Source: Elusimicrobiota bacterium
GTDB lineage: Bacteria > Elusimicrobiota > Elusimicrobia > UBA1565 > UBA9628
Direction of reading: 5' to 3'
NCBI GenBank assembly: GCA_027406905.1
Contig: DAHZHT010000001.1
Span: 62,001 to 126,000 of the forward strand
DNA: 64,000 nt
Every line of letters begins with the position of its first letter. Positions within the stretch are counted from its first letter, which is position 1. This document shows positions 34,023 through 42,864 of this stretch, in pieces. A program made the translations under genes and the position numbers. The notes under the pieces are model-generated. The model ran no database searches. It was not told the origin of the DNA and was given only the letters and a program-made list of their open reading frames with translations.

Positions 34023-34251
34023 CAGGGTCTAAGCCATCAACAGAGTTATTATAGCGGAATTAGGCCGGGTCTAATTCCGCCTTCAATAATTTTCTATCGC
34101 GCGGGCGGCAGAGATATCGTCTTTGACTAAGATGTCCCAAGGCATTGTTATGTCCTACAAAATTTTGCGACAGGAACTCGCGGCGTTCGCATTTTTTTAG
34201 ATCTTTATGATAAACTAGTATTGTTATTAAAATTAAAGATAGGGGGGAAAA

Positions 34252-34761
34252 ATGAAGCCAACCATGGAAGTGAAGCCTAAAAAGGAGTCTGGTTTTACCT
34301 TGATCGAACTTTTAGTCGTCGTTTTAATCATCGGCATCTTAGCCGCCATCGCCATTCCGCAATATTTTGCGGTTATTGAAAAGGGTCGAATGGCCGAGGC
34401 AATGCAGTGTCTGGATATTTTGCGCGGAGCGGAGTCTCGGTACTATTTGGGCCAGACGCAATATGCGACCGTAAATATATCCAATGCCCCCGGAACTTAC
34501 AACAACGCTTATCCGCTGGATGCGACCTGCACCCAGATGAAGTATTTTTCCGGAACAGCCACTGGCACAGGCGGAACGCAATATGTCGTTACCTTGACCC
34601 GCAGCGCGGCTGGGGGTTCTCCTTGCCCATCTAACAGCACCTACGGTTGCTACACCCTTAACTATACTCATATACAAGGACAGGCAGACGCGTCTCCTTC
34701 CGTGACGTGTACTAGCGGCGGGACGCAGCAATGTCAACCTATGGTTCCTGCCGGTTCATAA
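34252..34761 (+). CDS. Type IV pilin-like protein (PilA/GspG type)
   Basis: A short basic leader ends in KKESG followed by FTLIELLVVVLIIGILAAIA, the classic prepilin cleavage and N-methylation site (between G14 and F15, with the conserved Glu at +5). The rest is a pilin globular domain with six cysteines, including SPC, YGC and SVTC segments, which may form disulphides near the C-terminus. A strong AGGGGGGA ribosome-binding site precedes the ATG. The gene stands alone and ends at a clear intrinsic terminator. The processing peptidase and assembly ATPases are not in the window, so pilus and pseudopilus roles cannot be separated. Confidence 0.92.
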   Translation: MKPTMEVKPKKESGFTLIELLVVVLIIGILAAIAIPQYFAVIEKGRMAEAMQCLDILRGAESRYYLGQTQYATVNISNAPGTYNNAYPLDATCTQMKYFSGTATGTGGTQYVVTLTRSAAGGSPCPSNSTYGCYTLNYTHIQGQADASPSVTCTSGGTQQCQPMVPAGS

Positions 34762-34781
34762 GCCGAAGTTTAGGATTGTTC

Positions 34782-34813
34782 GAGGGCCGCCATTGAGGCG
34801 GCCCTCTGTTTTT
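34782..34813 (+). terminator. Rho-independent terminator after the pilin gene
   Basis: A perfect 10-base stem (GAGGGCCGCC with GGCGGCCCTC) around an ATTGA loop is followed by TGTTTTT. It lies 21 bases after the pilin stop and shows that the next gene is transcribed separately. It also makes a TTG at 34793, inside the stem, an unlikely start for that gene. Confidence 0.92.
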
Positions 34814-34819
34814 CAAGGG

Positions 34820-36568
34820 ATGAAAAAGTATTGGGGCGGGGCAGTCTTTCTTCTCATTTTATCTTTATTTTTCTTCGCGGCTCATCAACATCAACTCGGC
34901 GGTTTTAGCGATGAACCTCTCTTTATTCTTTTGGCCCGCTCGCTTTGGCATGGCCAGTTTCATTTGCCTTTGATCAATCTGCCAATTACCGATCCGCTTC
35001 CTGGCTACCCCATCCTTTTGGCCTTGCCCGTCCATTTTTTAGGCAGACATTGGAATTACTATTTTCTTGTTGGACTCTTTCAAACCTTGATTGCCCTTTA
35101 TTTTTCCTGGCGCTTGGCCCGAGAGTTTTTAACTCCCGGGATATCCTTATTGGCTTTTATTTTAATTTCAATCAATCCGACCCTCTTGTTTTATTCCGGC
35201 GCGGTCTTTTTAGATACCGCCTATTTAGCTGTTTCCCTGATTCTTTTCTGCGCGCTTGCCCAAGCGGAAGAGAGTTCTGTTCTCTACTGGGCGCCATTGT
35301 CTGGCTTGTCCCCGCTGATCAAACCTCATGGGGCGATTCTCGTCGCGTGTCTTATGGTTTTAATTTCTCTGCGGTTTAGTTGGAAAAAAGCCCTTATTTT
35401 TGGATTTGTGTCTTTTCTCCCCCTGGTCTTATGGCTTTTGAGAAATCATCTTATTTCCGGGAGTTCGACCGGATATCTGGACAATTGGCTTTCGCAAGCC
35501 TCCCTGCCGCAAAATAAAGGAAACCCGCTTGGCCATATTATGAAGGTTGTCGCTTCGCTTTGGGGCGCGGCCCCCTTGGGCGTCTACCGACGGCCCTGGG
35601 CGCTATTTCCCTTCTGGGAGAGTTTGGGATTGGGGATATTGTTGATTGTGTTTTTTTCGAGAGGAGTGTCTCGACTGATCAAAAATCCCTCCCGGCAGGC
35701 GCTCGTTTTTAGCTTGGCTATTTATGTTATTTTGTTGAACCTCCTTCATTTCTTATGGCCTTCTTCTTCCGTTCGCTACGCGATTCCTCTTTTGCCGTTT
35801 CTGTGGATATTCGTCATGGCCGGGCTTTTTGTGGATTCTCCCGGTCAAACCCGGAATTTAGCCTTGATTTTAAGCGCGATCGTTTTCCTCCGCTGCGGAG
35901 CTATTGATCGGCTTTTCATTTCTCCGGCGCCAAGGGAAACCCCTTTCGTCTCTTTTAACACTCTTGAATGGGTAAAACGAGAGATTCCCCCTTCCGCGCG
36001 AATTGATACTTATGACGGGAGCTTACTTATGCTGATTACCCGGCGTTACGCGATAACCGCCGTAGCCAATAATCAAGACAACTGGGTTCATCTTCTTATA
36101 GACAAACGCTTTGATTATATTGAAACGGCTCCTTTTTTTTCTGATGGTTTTTCTTCTTCATATGGGATAGTGACCTATTCTAAGCAAGTTCAGTGGATGG
36201 AGAGTAGCCCCTATTTTAAAAAGGTTTATAGCAATCCATATGAGGGAACGATGATATACCGCTTTTCTCATCCCCATCCGAAAATATTTTTGCGGGCCTA
36301 CCATGATTTAGAGGAGGCTAAAATCGCGATATTTTTGGGATATCCGCGGCGGGAAAAATTTGTTCAAAAAGAACTTCGAGAAGCCGTTCGGCTCGAGCCG
36401 ACGTTAGCTTACGCCTGGGCGGCCTTGGGAAGCATAGATTCATCGCCCCGGAAGCGTCTCTATTATTTTGAGCGCGCGGCCAAGGCTGATCCCGGCTCGG
36501 ATGAAATCGCGAAAGATTTAGCCCGCTTGCGGGCCTTGAGGCCTTCTTCAGCGAAAAAATCGTCTTAA
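34820..36568 (+). CDS. Membrane glycosyltransferase (GT-C fold) with C-terminal TPR-like tail
   Basis: The ATG at 34820 (MKKYWGG) is chosen because an upstream TTG sits inside the pilin terminator. A first membrane helix is followed by GGFSDEPLF, the Asp-Glu of the first periplasmic loop typical of GT-C enzymes that use polyprenyl-phosphate sugars. About ten further hydrophobic segments follow up to residue 360, then a soluble region and a TPR-like pair of helices (about 520-580; LAYAWAALGSIDSSPRKRLYYFERA). The protein should transfer a sugar to a lipid or protein acceptor on the outer face of the inner membrane. Acceptor unknown; pilin glycosylation is possible from position only. Confidence 0.8.
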   Translation: MKKYWGGAVFLLILSLFFFAAHQHQLGGFSDEPLFILLARSLWHGQFHLPLINLPITDPLPGYPILLALPVHFLGRHWNYYFLVGLFQTLIALYFSWRLAREFLTPGISLLAFILISINPTLLFYSGAVFLDTAYLAVSLILFCALAQAEESSVLYWAPLSGLSPLIKPHGAILVACLMVLISLRFSWKKALIFGFVSFLPLVLWLLRNHLISGSSTGYLDNWLSQASLPQNKGNPLGHIMKVVASLWGAAPLGVYRRPWALFPFWESLGLGILLIVFFSRGVSRLIKNPSRQALVFSLAIYVILLNLLHFLWPSSSVRYAIPLLPFLWIFVMAGLFVDSPGQTRNLALILSAIVFLRCGAIDRLFISPAPRETPFVSFNTLEWVKREIPPSARIDTYDGSLLMLITRRYAITAVANNQDNWVHLLIDKRFDYIETAPFFSDGFSSSYGIVTYSKQVQWMESSPYFKKVYSNPYEGTMIYRFSHPHPKIFLRAYHDLEEAKIAIFLGYPRREKFVQKELREAVRLEPTLAYAWAALGSIDSSPRKRLYYFERAAKADPGSDEIAKDLARLRALRPSSAKKSS

Positions 36569-36575
36569 ACACGCT

Positions 36576-36602
36576 GAGAAAAAGGGACTGTCCCTTTTTC
36601 TC
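36576..36602. repeat. Intergenic palindrome, AGGGACTGTCCCT family, copy 2
   Basis: A perfect 13-base inverted repeat around a single central T (left arm GAGAAAAAGGGAC). It lies between the convergent ends of the glycosyltransferase and tdk genes, where it could end transcription in both directions. It is the longest perfect copy of the family. Confidence 0.88.
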
Positions 36603-36612
36603 CAGGAAATTT

Positions 36613-37206
36613 TTATTTGGGGCGCTGATAGCATCTGCGGCAACGGGCCTCGTATTTATCCAGGGCGCCGACTTCGATGAGTTTTTTAGACACGCTGGTT
36701 CGCTGGGTGCGATTGGCGAAGTTGCCGCACACAGAACAAATGGCGAGATTCTTGGTCACGAATTCGGACAGGCTCATCAGACGAGCGGTGACTAAAAAGG
36801 GTTCGCCTCTAAAATCTTGATCCAGGCCCGCGACAATTACGCGCAGGCCTTTGTCGGCCAAGGCTTCGCAGACTTCGATAATTTTGTCATCAAAAAACTG
36901 AACCTCATCGATTCCAATGACCTGGGTATCGGGTTTGAGGAGTTTTAGTATCTGTTCCGCTTTTTTAACCGCCAAGCAAGGGGTTTTGTTTTTGTCATGG
37001 GAAACGATATGATCTTTGACGTAGCGGTCGTCCAAAACCGAGCTAAACACCTGGACTTTTTGCTTGGCGATCGCCGCCAGGCGCAGGCGGCGGATCAGTT
37101 CCTGGGTTTTCCCGGAAAACATGCTGCCGACGACAATCTCAATCCATCCGCAGGGGCGTGCGGCGCTTCCCGCTATCACGGCCGGAGGGCTTCCGGGCTG
37201 AATCAT
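36613..37206 (-). CDS. tdk: Thymidine kinase
   Basis: The 197-residue protein shows the P-loop GSMFSGKTQELIRR near residue 27, the lid and catalytic segment IGIDEVQFFD, and a zinc-binding pair of Cys motifs (CSVC and CRRC). It phosphorylates thymidine with ATP in nucleotide salvage. Length matches type II bacterial thymidine kinases. The start codon overlaps the rfbB stop (ATGA), so tdk is the last gene of the lptE-epimerase-rfbB-tdk run even though its job is unrelated. The first 20 or so residues before the P-loop are longer than usual. Confidence 0.95.
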   Translation of the reverse strand: MIQPGSPPAVIAGSAARPCGWIEIVVGSMFSGKTQELIRRLRLAAIAKQKVQVFSSVLDDRYVKDHIVSHDKNKTPCLAVKKAEQILKLLKPDTQVIGIDEVQFFDDKIIEVCEALADKGLRVIVAGLDQDFRGEPFLVTARLMSLSEFVTKNLAICSVCGNFANRTQRTSVSKKLIEVGALDKYEARCRRCYQRPK

Positions 37207-38231
37207 ATGGCCTTGGAAAAAGGGACTGTCCCTTTTTCATACTGCTTCTGATAATAGGTCACATATCCATCAGATTTTTTGAGCGGACGCCACCAGCTTT
37301 CATGGGTTTTATACCACTCGATAGTTTCTTGGAGCGCTGTTTCAAAAGGATGGGCGAATTTAAATCCCAATTTTCGCAGTTTGGAGTCATTGAGGGCATA
37401 TCTGCGATCATGTCCCGGTCGGTCGGGAACAGGAGTGACTAAAGAGGAAGAAATTCCCATCATTTTTCGCACATAAGATACCAGTTCCTTGTTTTTAAGA
37501 GAGGTGTCTCCGCCGATATTGTAAATTTCTCCCGCTTCTCCATGTTTCAACACATATGCGATGGCGGCGACATGATCTTTGACATAAAGCCAATCGCGGA
37601 CGTTTAAACCGTCGCCGTAGAGGGGATAGGGCTTATTCTCCAAAAAATTCGTGATCATTAAAGGCAAGGCTTTTTCCGGATATTGGTAGGGCCCGAAATT
37701 GTTCGAGGCTCGGGTGATAATCACGGGAAGTTTATGCGTGATAAAAGCCGCTCGGGCCAGATGATCGGAGGCGGCTTTGGATGCGGCATAAGGGCTGTTG
37801 GGAAAAAGCGGATCTTTTTCAGTCGAGCGACGGCGGCCCGAAATTGAGCCGTAAACCTCATCAGTCGAGACATGGATAAAACGCTTTACTTTTTCCGCGC
37901 GGGCGGCGTCTAAGAGGACCTGGGTTCCAATGACATTGGTCTTTAAAAAAGGCCCCGGATCTACAATAGAGCGGTCTACATGGCTTTCAGCCGCGAAGTG
38001 AACGACCGCCTCGCACCCCGCCATAGCCTGGCGGACAATGGAAGAGTCCGCGATATCCCCGCGAATCCAAAAGTAGCGTTTATCTCCCGCGATATCCCTT
38101 AAATTCTCGGGATTCCCGGCGTAGGTTTGAAGATCGAGATTGACGACATGAATGCCTTTTTCGGCATTAAGAATGTGGCGAATGAAATTAGATCCAATAA
38201 ACCCCAAACCGCCGGTGACCAATATCTTCAT
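37203..38231 (-). CDS. rfbB: dTDP-glucose 4,6-dehydratase
   Basis: The 342-residue extended short-chain dehydrogenase has the NAD-binding ILVTGGLGFIGSNFIRHIL, HFAAESHVDRSI, the catalytic STDEVYG with Thr-Asp-Glu, YAASKAASDHL (Tyr-x3-Lys) and the RASNNFGPYQYPEK segment specific to RmlB. It makes dTDP-4-keto-6-deoxyglucose for O-antigen or other glycans. The reading frame runs through the palindrome at 37216-37238, which encodes an unusual tail (EKGTVPFSKAI), and stops inside the tdk start. It overlaps the epimerase gene by four bases. rmlA, C and D are not in the window. Confidence 0.95.
   Translation of the reverse strand: MKILVTGGLGFIGSNFIRHILNAEKGIHVVNLDLQTYAGNPENLRDIAGDKRYFWIRGDIADSSIVRQAMAGCEAVVHFAAESHVDRSIVDPGPFLKTNVIGTQVLLDAARAEKVKRFIHVSTDEVYGSISGRRRSTEKDPLFPNSPYAASKAASDHLARAAFITHKLPVIITRASNNFGPYQYPEKALPLMITNFLENKPYPLYGDGLNVRDWLYVKDHVAAIAYVLKHGEAGEIYNIGGDTSLKNKELVSYVRKMMGISSSLVTPVPDRPGHDRRYALNDSKLRKLGFKFAHPFETALQETIEWYKTHESWWRPLKKSDGYVTYYQKQYEKGTVPFSKAI
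37216..37238. repeat. Palindrome, AGGGACTGTCCCT family, copy 3 (inside the rfbB 3' end)
   Basis: A perfect 11-base inverted repeat around a central T (left arm GAAAAAGGGAC). It lies in the last 12 codons of rfbB and just before the tdk start, so it is translated as part of rfbB, unlike the other copies, which lie between genes or touch only a gene's last bases. Confidence 0.85.
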
Positions 38232-39181
38232 TTTTTCGCGAAGTAATTTTTTACGAAATAATTCCAGGTGTCTTTAAGCCCTTCCTCAAAATTCATTTTG
38301 GGCTTGTATCCCAAGATGCGCTTGGCCTTTGAAATATCCGCCTGGGTTTTTCGGACATCCCCTTGTCTTTTGGGCAGATGTTTGATGGCGAGTTTGCGCC
38401 CGACTATATTTTCGATGACATGGATTAAATCAAGAAGGGAATAGCTGTCGCCATTGGCGATGTTAAACACTTCTCCAAAGCCTTGTTTGGAAAAGGCCGC
38501 GAGGAGATTAGCCTGAACCACGTTTTCGATATGGGTAAAATCGCGGCTCTGCTTTCCGTCCCAATGGACTTCGAGAGGCTTTTTCTTCCAGGCCAGTTCC
38601 ATGAATTTCGGGACGACGACGGAATATTGAGACTCCGGGTCCTGCCGGGGGCCGAACACATTAAAATAGCGCAGACTTACGGTCTCAAGGCCGTAGGTTT
38701 TCGAAAAAAGGACGCAATAATGCTCGCCGGCGAGTTTGGAGGCGGCATAAGGAGACACCGGTTCGGGTTTATACTCCTCTTTTTGCGGAAATTTTTTGCA
38801 ATCGCCGTAAGCCGATGAAGTCGAGGCGTAGACCAGCCGTTTGACCTTGGCGTCTCTTGCGGAAACAAGCAAATTGAGCGTTCCGGTCGCGTTGTTTTCG
38901 TGCGCGTCAAAAGGGCGATCGACTGATTTCGGCACCGAACGCATCGCCGCTTGGTGGAAAATAAAACTGACGCCTTTGACCGCCTTGCGGCAATCGTTTA
39001 AGGAGCGGATATCTCCCTTGATGAAATCAACGGAATTTTTAAAAGCCGCGATATGAGAGAGTTTTCCGGCCGACAGATTGTCGATAATGCGAACCTTCTT
39101 TCCTTGTTTGACGAGAGTCTCCGCGATATGAGAGCCGATAAAGCCCGCTCCACCGGTGATCAGGCAGACTTCTTTGGCCAT
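38228..39181 (-). CDS. NAD-dependent sugar-nucleotide epimerase/dehydratase (extended SDR)
   Basis: The 317-residue protein has the NAD-binding LITGGAGFIGSHIAETL, an FIFHQAAMRSVPKSV segment, the catalytic YASTSSAYG and YAASKLAGEHY (Tyr-x3-Lys), and YFNVFGPRQDPESQY. These fit UDP-glucose/UDP-N-acetylglucosamine 4-epimerase relatives of the WbpP/GalE type; the exact sugar is not readable. It acts in the cytoplasm on precursors of surface glycans. It starts 25 bases after the lptE-like gene and overlaps rfbB by four bases. Confidence 0.9.
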   Translation of the reverse strand: MAKEVCLITGGAGFIGSHIAETLVKQGKKVRIIDNLSAGKLSHIAAFKNSVDFIKGDIRSLNDCRKAVKGVSFIFHQAAMRSVPKSVDRPFDAHENNATGTLNLLVSARDAKVKRLVYASTSSAYGDCKKFPQKEEYKPEPVSPYAASKLAGEHYCVLFSKTYGLETVSLRYFNVFGPRQDPESQYSVVVPKFMELAWKKKPLEVHWDGKQSRDFTHIENVVQANLLAAFSKQGFGEVFNIANGDSYSLLDLIHVIENIVGRKLAIKHLPKRQGDVRKTQADISKAKRILGYKPKMNFEEGLKDTWNYFVKNYFAKK

Positions 39182-39206
39182 GGGACTTTATTCTCCTTTA
39201 GAATTT

Positions 39207-39749
39207 CTATTTCGTGGCGGCAGGCGTTGAGCTCTTCTTTTTAGCGGGCATGAAATATCCGTCAAGACCGGCGATAATGTAGCGAGTCATCATATCCCAA
39301 ATGACTCCCTGGGCCTGTTGTTCGGTCATCCCTCCCGGCATATTGAAGGCGGCGTAGGGCTCGATTCCTTGGAGATTGTTATTGCTCCAGAGAACCTTTC
39401 CGGTTTTGGGGTCTTTTAAAACCGCGTGGGCGGTGATGGTCAATTGATAAGCCGTTGGAACCAAATTCGCGCCGGTTTGGGTGGGAATCAGCAGATAGGT
39501 TTCAAGGGTAATTGTCAGAATTCCCTGAGACTGGACACGGGTCCCAATTTTATAGCCTTCATCCAATAATTGATTCTGCATGGCTGTCTGCAAGGCGTCT
39601 TCTAGCCCAAACTGTTGGGTTTTATTGCGAACCGTGTCGATAAAAACAGAGTGTCCATTAGGCGGCTTAGGCTTGTGGAATAAGCATAAACATCCCGAGA
39701 GAGAGATTGCGGCAATCAAGGCGAAGCTGAATGCGAGGGTTTTTTTCAT
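39207..39749 (-). CDS. LptE-like lipoprotein (LPS assembly)
   Basis: The signal peptide ends in a lipobox (ISLSGC, Cys about residue 20). The mature part has the LptE pattern: an early strand with a surface segment (SVFIDTVRNKTQQFGLEDAL), helices, then AYQLTITAHAVLKDPKTGKVLW. LptE plugs the LptD barrel and helps place lipopolysaccharide in the outer membrane. The C-terminus is basic and low in complexity (AKKKSSTPAATK). Its place at the head of a sugar-nucleotide operon supports an LPS role. Sequence identity in this family is low, so the symbol is withheld. Confidence 0.75.
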   Translation of the reverse strand: MKKTLAFSFALIAAISLSGCLCLFHKPKPPNGHSVFIDTVRNKTQQFGLEDALQTAMQNQLLDEGYKIGTRVQSQGILTITLETYLLIPTQTGANLVPTAYQLTITAHAVLKDPKTGKVLWSNNNLQGIEPYAAFNMPGGMTEQQAQGVIWDMMTRYIIAGLDGYFMPAKKKSSTPAATK

Positions 39750-39792
39750 AACGAGTTATTATACAACATGAAGATAATGATAGACTGAAATC

Positions 39793-41865
39793 GTGAAAGC
39801 GAACAGACAAGGGATAGTTTCTACTCTCATTGTTTCCGTTTCTTGCGTTCTTCTTTTTTTCTATGGGCGTCAAACCAAGGTTTTTCTGACTGGGGCTAAA
39901 TGGATTCATTCGTTTTTTCTGGCTCCGGTGAGCGGGCCTTTTTCCCTTAGCTCGTTTTTGGGCGTTTTCATGACAAGTTTGTCTTCAACCCTGGTTTGTC
40001 TCTCCTGGGTTTTTGCGGCGCTTTTGCTGGGGCTTGCGGTTTTAAGACGAATTCAAATTTCCCGCTCATTGGAGGCGAGAAGTTTGTTGATGGCCTCTGG
40101 CCTTGGCCTCGGGCTTTTGTCTCTGTCTGTTTTCGCGTTGGGCGTTTTTCATCTTCTCTACCCTATCTCGGCCTTGGCCTTAGCTTTGAGCGCATTGACG
40201 ATCAGTTTCTTGGAACTGAGAAAAACTCATCTGGAGTTTCCATTTCGCTTAAGCTCTGAACTTCGCGAAATTTTTCGAGAGCCTGCGGCTTTTCTCATGG
40301 CGATTTTTTGCGCGCTGGTTTTAATCTTTCATTTTTTGGGTGCGCTGCTGCCGCCCACTTCTTTTGACGAGATGGATTACCAGCTGGCGTTGCCGAAACT
40401 CTATATTCTTCATCACGGCTTGATTAACACCCCGTTTAATCACTTATCTTACCTTCCTAAAAACATGACGCTTCTGTTTACGTTGGGGCTTTTGTCCGGA
40501 GGCCCGATTGTGTCAACGCTTTTCTCATGGACCCTTGGAATTTTGTGCGTGTTGGCCATCTATTTTTTTAGCCGCGAGGAAATGGGCGAGGTTGCGGCTT
40601 TTTGGGGTTCGGTCTTCTTCTTCCTGATTCCGGTCATTGGCAATCAGATGAGAAACGCGGTGGCCGATTTGGGAACTGGATTTTATGAGCTCATCGGGGT
40701 TTTTCTACTTCTTGAGTGGGCCGAACGCAAAGAGAAGTCGTGGCTTTTTTTAAGCGCCATTTTTTGGGGACTTGCCTTGAGCTCAAAATATACCGCCTTG
40801 CCGGGCTTTGGAATCGCCTGCGCCTTTGTCATGTTTTATTCCTTAAAAAAAGAAAGAGGGCAGGCTTTCGATCCGATTATTTTTTTAAGCGTGGCTTTAT
40901 TGCTATTTCTCCCGACCATGGCTTGGAATTTTTTCTGGACCGGAAATCCCGTGACCCCTCTTTTAAGCCGCTGGATCTGCAGCCGTAATTTCTTTTTTCT
41001 GGGCCGCTATAAACCGCTCGTCGATTACGCCTCAGGGCGCGGAATTCCCGATTATTTTCCGCTTAAGAATTTCGGGGATGTAGTCAAACTCCCCTGGCGC
41101 CTGTGCGTGCGGCACAATGATTATAATCACGACCTGGGAGCGGCTTTTTTAGCGGCGGCCCCTTTGTCTTTTTTAAGTCTCAAGAAAAAAGTATCTCCCT
41201 GGATGACCCGCCTTTCTTTCTTTATCGTTTCTTATTGGCTTTTTTGGGCGCTTATTCCCGTTCATATGACGCGATATTTCGTCACGGGTTTGGCTTTGAC
41301 AAGTTTGATGTTTGGGTGGTGGACCTCCGAGATATTTCAAATGGAAAGATGGAGCTATCTCCTCATAGTCCCGCTAGGATTTGCTTTCATTCAGCAAGGA
41401 ATGCGGATGGTTTATATTCAAAATACCCACAAGCGCCCATGGGGATACTTGAGCGGTCGCGCTTCCCAGGATGACTACATTGACGCGATATTGGCCGATT
41501 CTCCATATGATGCGGAAGTATACGCTAACCGGCATATCCCCAAAAATTCGACGATTCTAGTCTTTGACGAATTTAGAACTTTCTATCTTGATCGTAAATT
41601 TATCGCCGCAACCCCATGGGACCATGAGCTTTGGCATGAAGTCGTCGCTCAAAGTCAAAACGGAAGGGAAATTTCCCAGCGCTTGCATCAGCTTGGAATT
41701 ACCCATTTTCTCGCCAATGACACCTATCTGCGAGGAAATTCCGGATTTTCTTGGGCGGATCCGTGGAGTCCGCAAGAACGCCTGAGGGCCGCGCGTTTTA
41801 TCGCAAAACGGATGAAGCGCCTTTATACCGACGGCAACGAGGTTTGGGTCGCTCAAATTAAGTAA
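39793..41865 (+). CDS. Large GT-C-type membrane glycosyltransferase
   Basis: This 690-residue protein has about 12 hydrophobic segments. Between the fourth and fifth lies PTSFDEMDYQLALPKLY, which carries the acidic pair and aromatic residues expected in the catalytic first loop of GT-C enzymes. A soluble C-terminal region (about 560-690) follows. The GTG start at 39793 has no clear ribosome-binding site, and a later start is possible. Substrate and acceptor are unknown; neighbouring lptE-like and sugar-nucleotide genes suggest a surface glycan. It diverges from the lptE-like gene, with 43 bases between them. Confidence 0.72.
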   Translation: MKANRQGIVSTLIVSVSCVLLFFYGRQTKVFLTGAKWIHSFFLAPVSGPFSLSSFLGVFMTSLSSTLVCLSWVFAALLLGLAVLRRIQISRSLEARSLLMASGLGLGLLSLSVFALGVFHLLYPISALALALSALTISFLELRKTHLEFPFRLSSELREIFREPAAFLMAIFCALVLIFHFLGALLPPTSFDEMDYQLALPKLYILHHGLINTPFNHLSYLPKNMTLLFTLGLLSGGPIVSTLFSWTLGILCVLAIYFFSREEMGEVAAFWGSVFFFLIPVIGNQMRNAVADLGTGFYELIGVFLLLEWAERKEKSWLFLSAIFWGLALSSKYTALPGFGIACAFVMFYSLKKERGQAFDPIIFLSVALLLFLPTMAWNFFWTGNPVTPLLSRWICSRNFFFLGRYKPLVDYASGRGIPDYFPLKNFGDVVKLPWRLCVRHNDYNHDLGAAFLAAAPLSFLSLKKKVSPWMTRLSFFIVSYWLFWALIPVHMTRYFVTGLALTSLMFGWWTSEIFQMERWSYLLIVPLGFAFIQQGMRMVYIQNTHKRPWGYLSGRASQDDYIDAILADSPYDAEVYANRHIPKNSTILVFDEFRTFYLDRKFIAATPWDHELWHEVVAQSQNGREISQRLHQLGITHFLANDTYLRGNSGFSWADPWSPQERLRAARFIAKRMKRLYTDGNEVWVAQIK

Positions 41866-41885
41866 ACTAAGGCTAGAGGCTTACC

Positions 41886-42263
41886 GTGGCAAAGATATTG
41901 ATCGTTGATGACGATTTTGAAGTCGTTAGCGTGGTCAGAGACATTTTGAACAAGGACGGGCACGAGGTTCAAACCGCTTGTGACGCCGCCGAAGGAATGA
42001 AAAAAGCGCGGGAGATGGTTCCCGAGCTGATTATTCTGGACTTTCATATGCCGGGAGCGAGCGGAGCGCATCTTTTCGAAAACCTCAGAAGAAACGCCTC
42101 AAGCTCGAAAACCCCCGTGATCTTCATGAGCGGACAAGCGTCTCAAGAAGATATCTTTTCCGAGACCTGCGAGGCTGGAGATTGCTGTTTCTTGGCCAAA
42201 CCGGTCGATATCAAAGAACTTAGACGCGCTATTGATGCGATGTTGGGAGCCAAAGGTGTCTAA
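41886..42263 (+). CDS. Single-domain response regulator (CheY-like receiver)
   Basis: The 125-residue protein is one receiver domain with the acidic cluster VDDD (residues 7-10), the phospho-acceptor D52 in LIILDFHMPG, the switch Ser in FMSGQ and the conserved Lys in FLAKPVD. There is no output domain, so it must act by protein contact. It starts with GTG 20 bases after the glycosyltransferase and overlaps gpmA by eight bases, so it is probably cotranscribed with both. No cognate kinase is adjacent; the orphan kinase at 25.7 kb is one candidate. Confidence 0.92.
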   Translation: MAKILIVDDDFEVVSVVRDILNKDGHEVQTACDAAEGMKKAREMVPELIILDFHMPGASGAHLFENLRRNASSSKTPVIFMSGQASQEDIFSETCEAGDCCFLAKPVDIKELRRAIDAMLGAKGV

Positions 42264-42864
42264 GCTAGTTTTAATTCGGCACGGACAATCCCTATGGAAT
42301 TTGGAAAATCGTTTTACCGGCTGGGTGGATATTGAGCTTAGCGAAAAGGGCAGAGAAGAAGCCCAAAAAGCGGGTAAGGAAATCGCGGGATTTCATTTTC
42401 AGATAGCGTTTACCTCCGCGCTTTCGCGCGCTCAGCAGACCCTGGATATTATTTTAAAGGAAATTCGCCAAACCGAAATTCCCATATTCAGAGATCAAGC
42501 GCTTAATGAAAGGCATTACGGCGATTTGCAGGGCTTAAACAAGGCGGAAACCGCAAAAAAATACGGAGACAAACAGGTCCACTTGTGGCGAAGATCTTAT
42601 GATGTTCAACCTCCAAATGGCGAGAGTCTTAAAGACACCGCCGCCCGAGTTTTGCCCTATTTCCGCTCTAAAATCATGCCCGAAATTCAAAAGGGAAAAG
42701 ATGTTTTAGTCGTCGCTCATGGAAATAGTTTGCGCTCGGTGATTATGTCTTTAGAGAATTTGTCTCCTGAACAAATTGTGGCTGTCGAGATTCCTACCGG
42801 ACAACCCTGGGTGTATGAAGTAGACTCCACGGGCAAGGTCCTATCGAAAGAAGTCAAAGCCTAA
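42256..42864 (+). CDS. gpmA: 2,3-bisphosphoglycerate-dependent phosphoglycerate mutase
   Basis: GTG at 42256 is chosen: it gives SKLVLIRHGQSLWN at the N-terminus, with GGAG seven bases upstream. The frame also offers an ATG at 42232, inside the regulator gene. The phospho-acceptor His is in RHGQ, FTGWVDIELSEKG follows, and ALNERHYGDLQGLNK and the second catalytic His (VVAHGNSLRSVI) are present. It interconverts 3- and 2-phosphoglycerate in glycolysis. At about 202 residues it is shorter than E. coli GpmA (250), like several shorter bacterial forms. Its last bases overlap the stop of the convergent acyltransferase gene. Confidence 0.93.
   Translation: MSKLVLIRHGQSLWNLENRFTGWVDIELSEKGREEAQKAGKEIAGFHFQIAFTSALSRAQQTLDIILKEIRQTEIPIFRDQALNERHYGDLQGLNKAETAKKYGDKQVHLWRRSYDVQPPNGESLKDTAARVLPYFRSKIMPEIQKGKDVLVVAHGNSLRSVIMSLENLSPEQIVAVEIPTGQPWVYEVDSTGKVLSKEVKA

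Noticed and set aside
34793-34819. Upstream TTG start for the GT-C gene after the pilin
   Set aside because: It lies in the terminator stem; the ATG at 34820 leads directly into the membrane helix.
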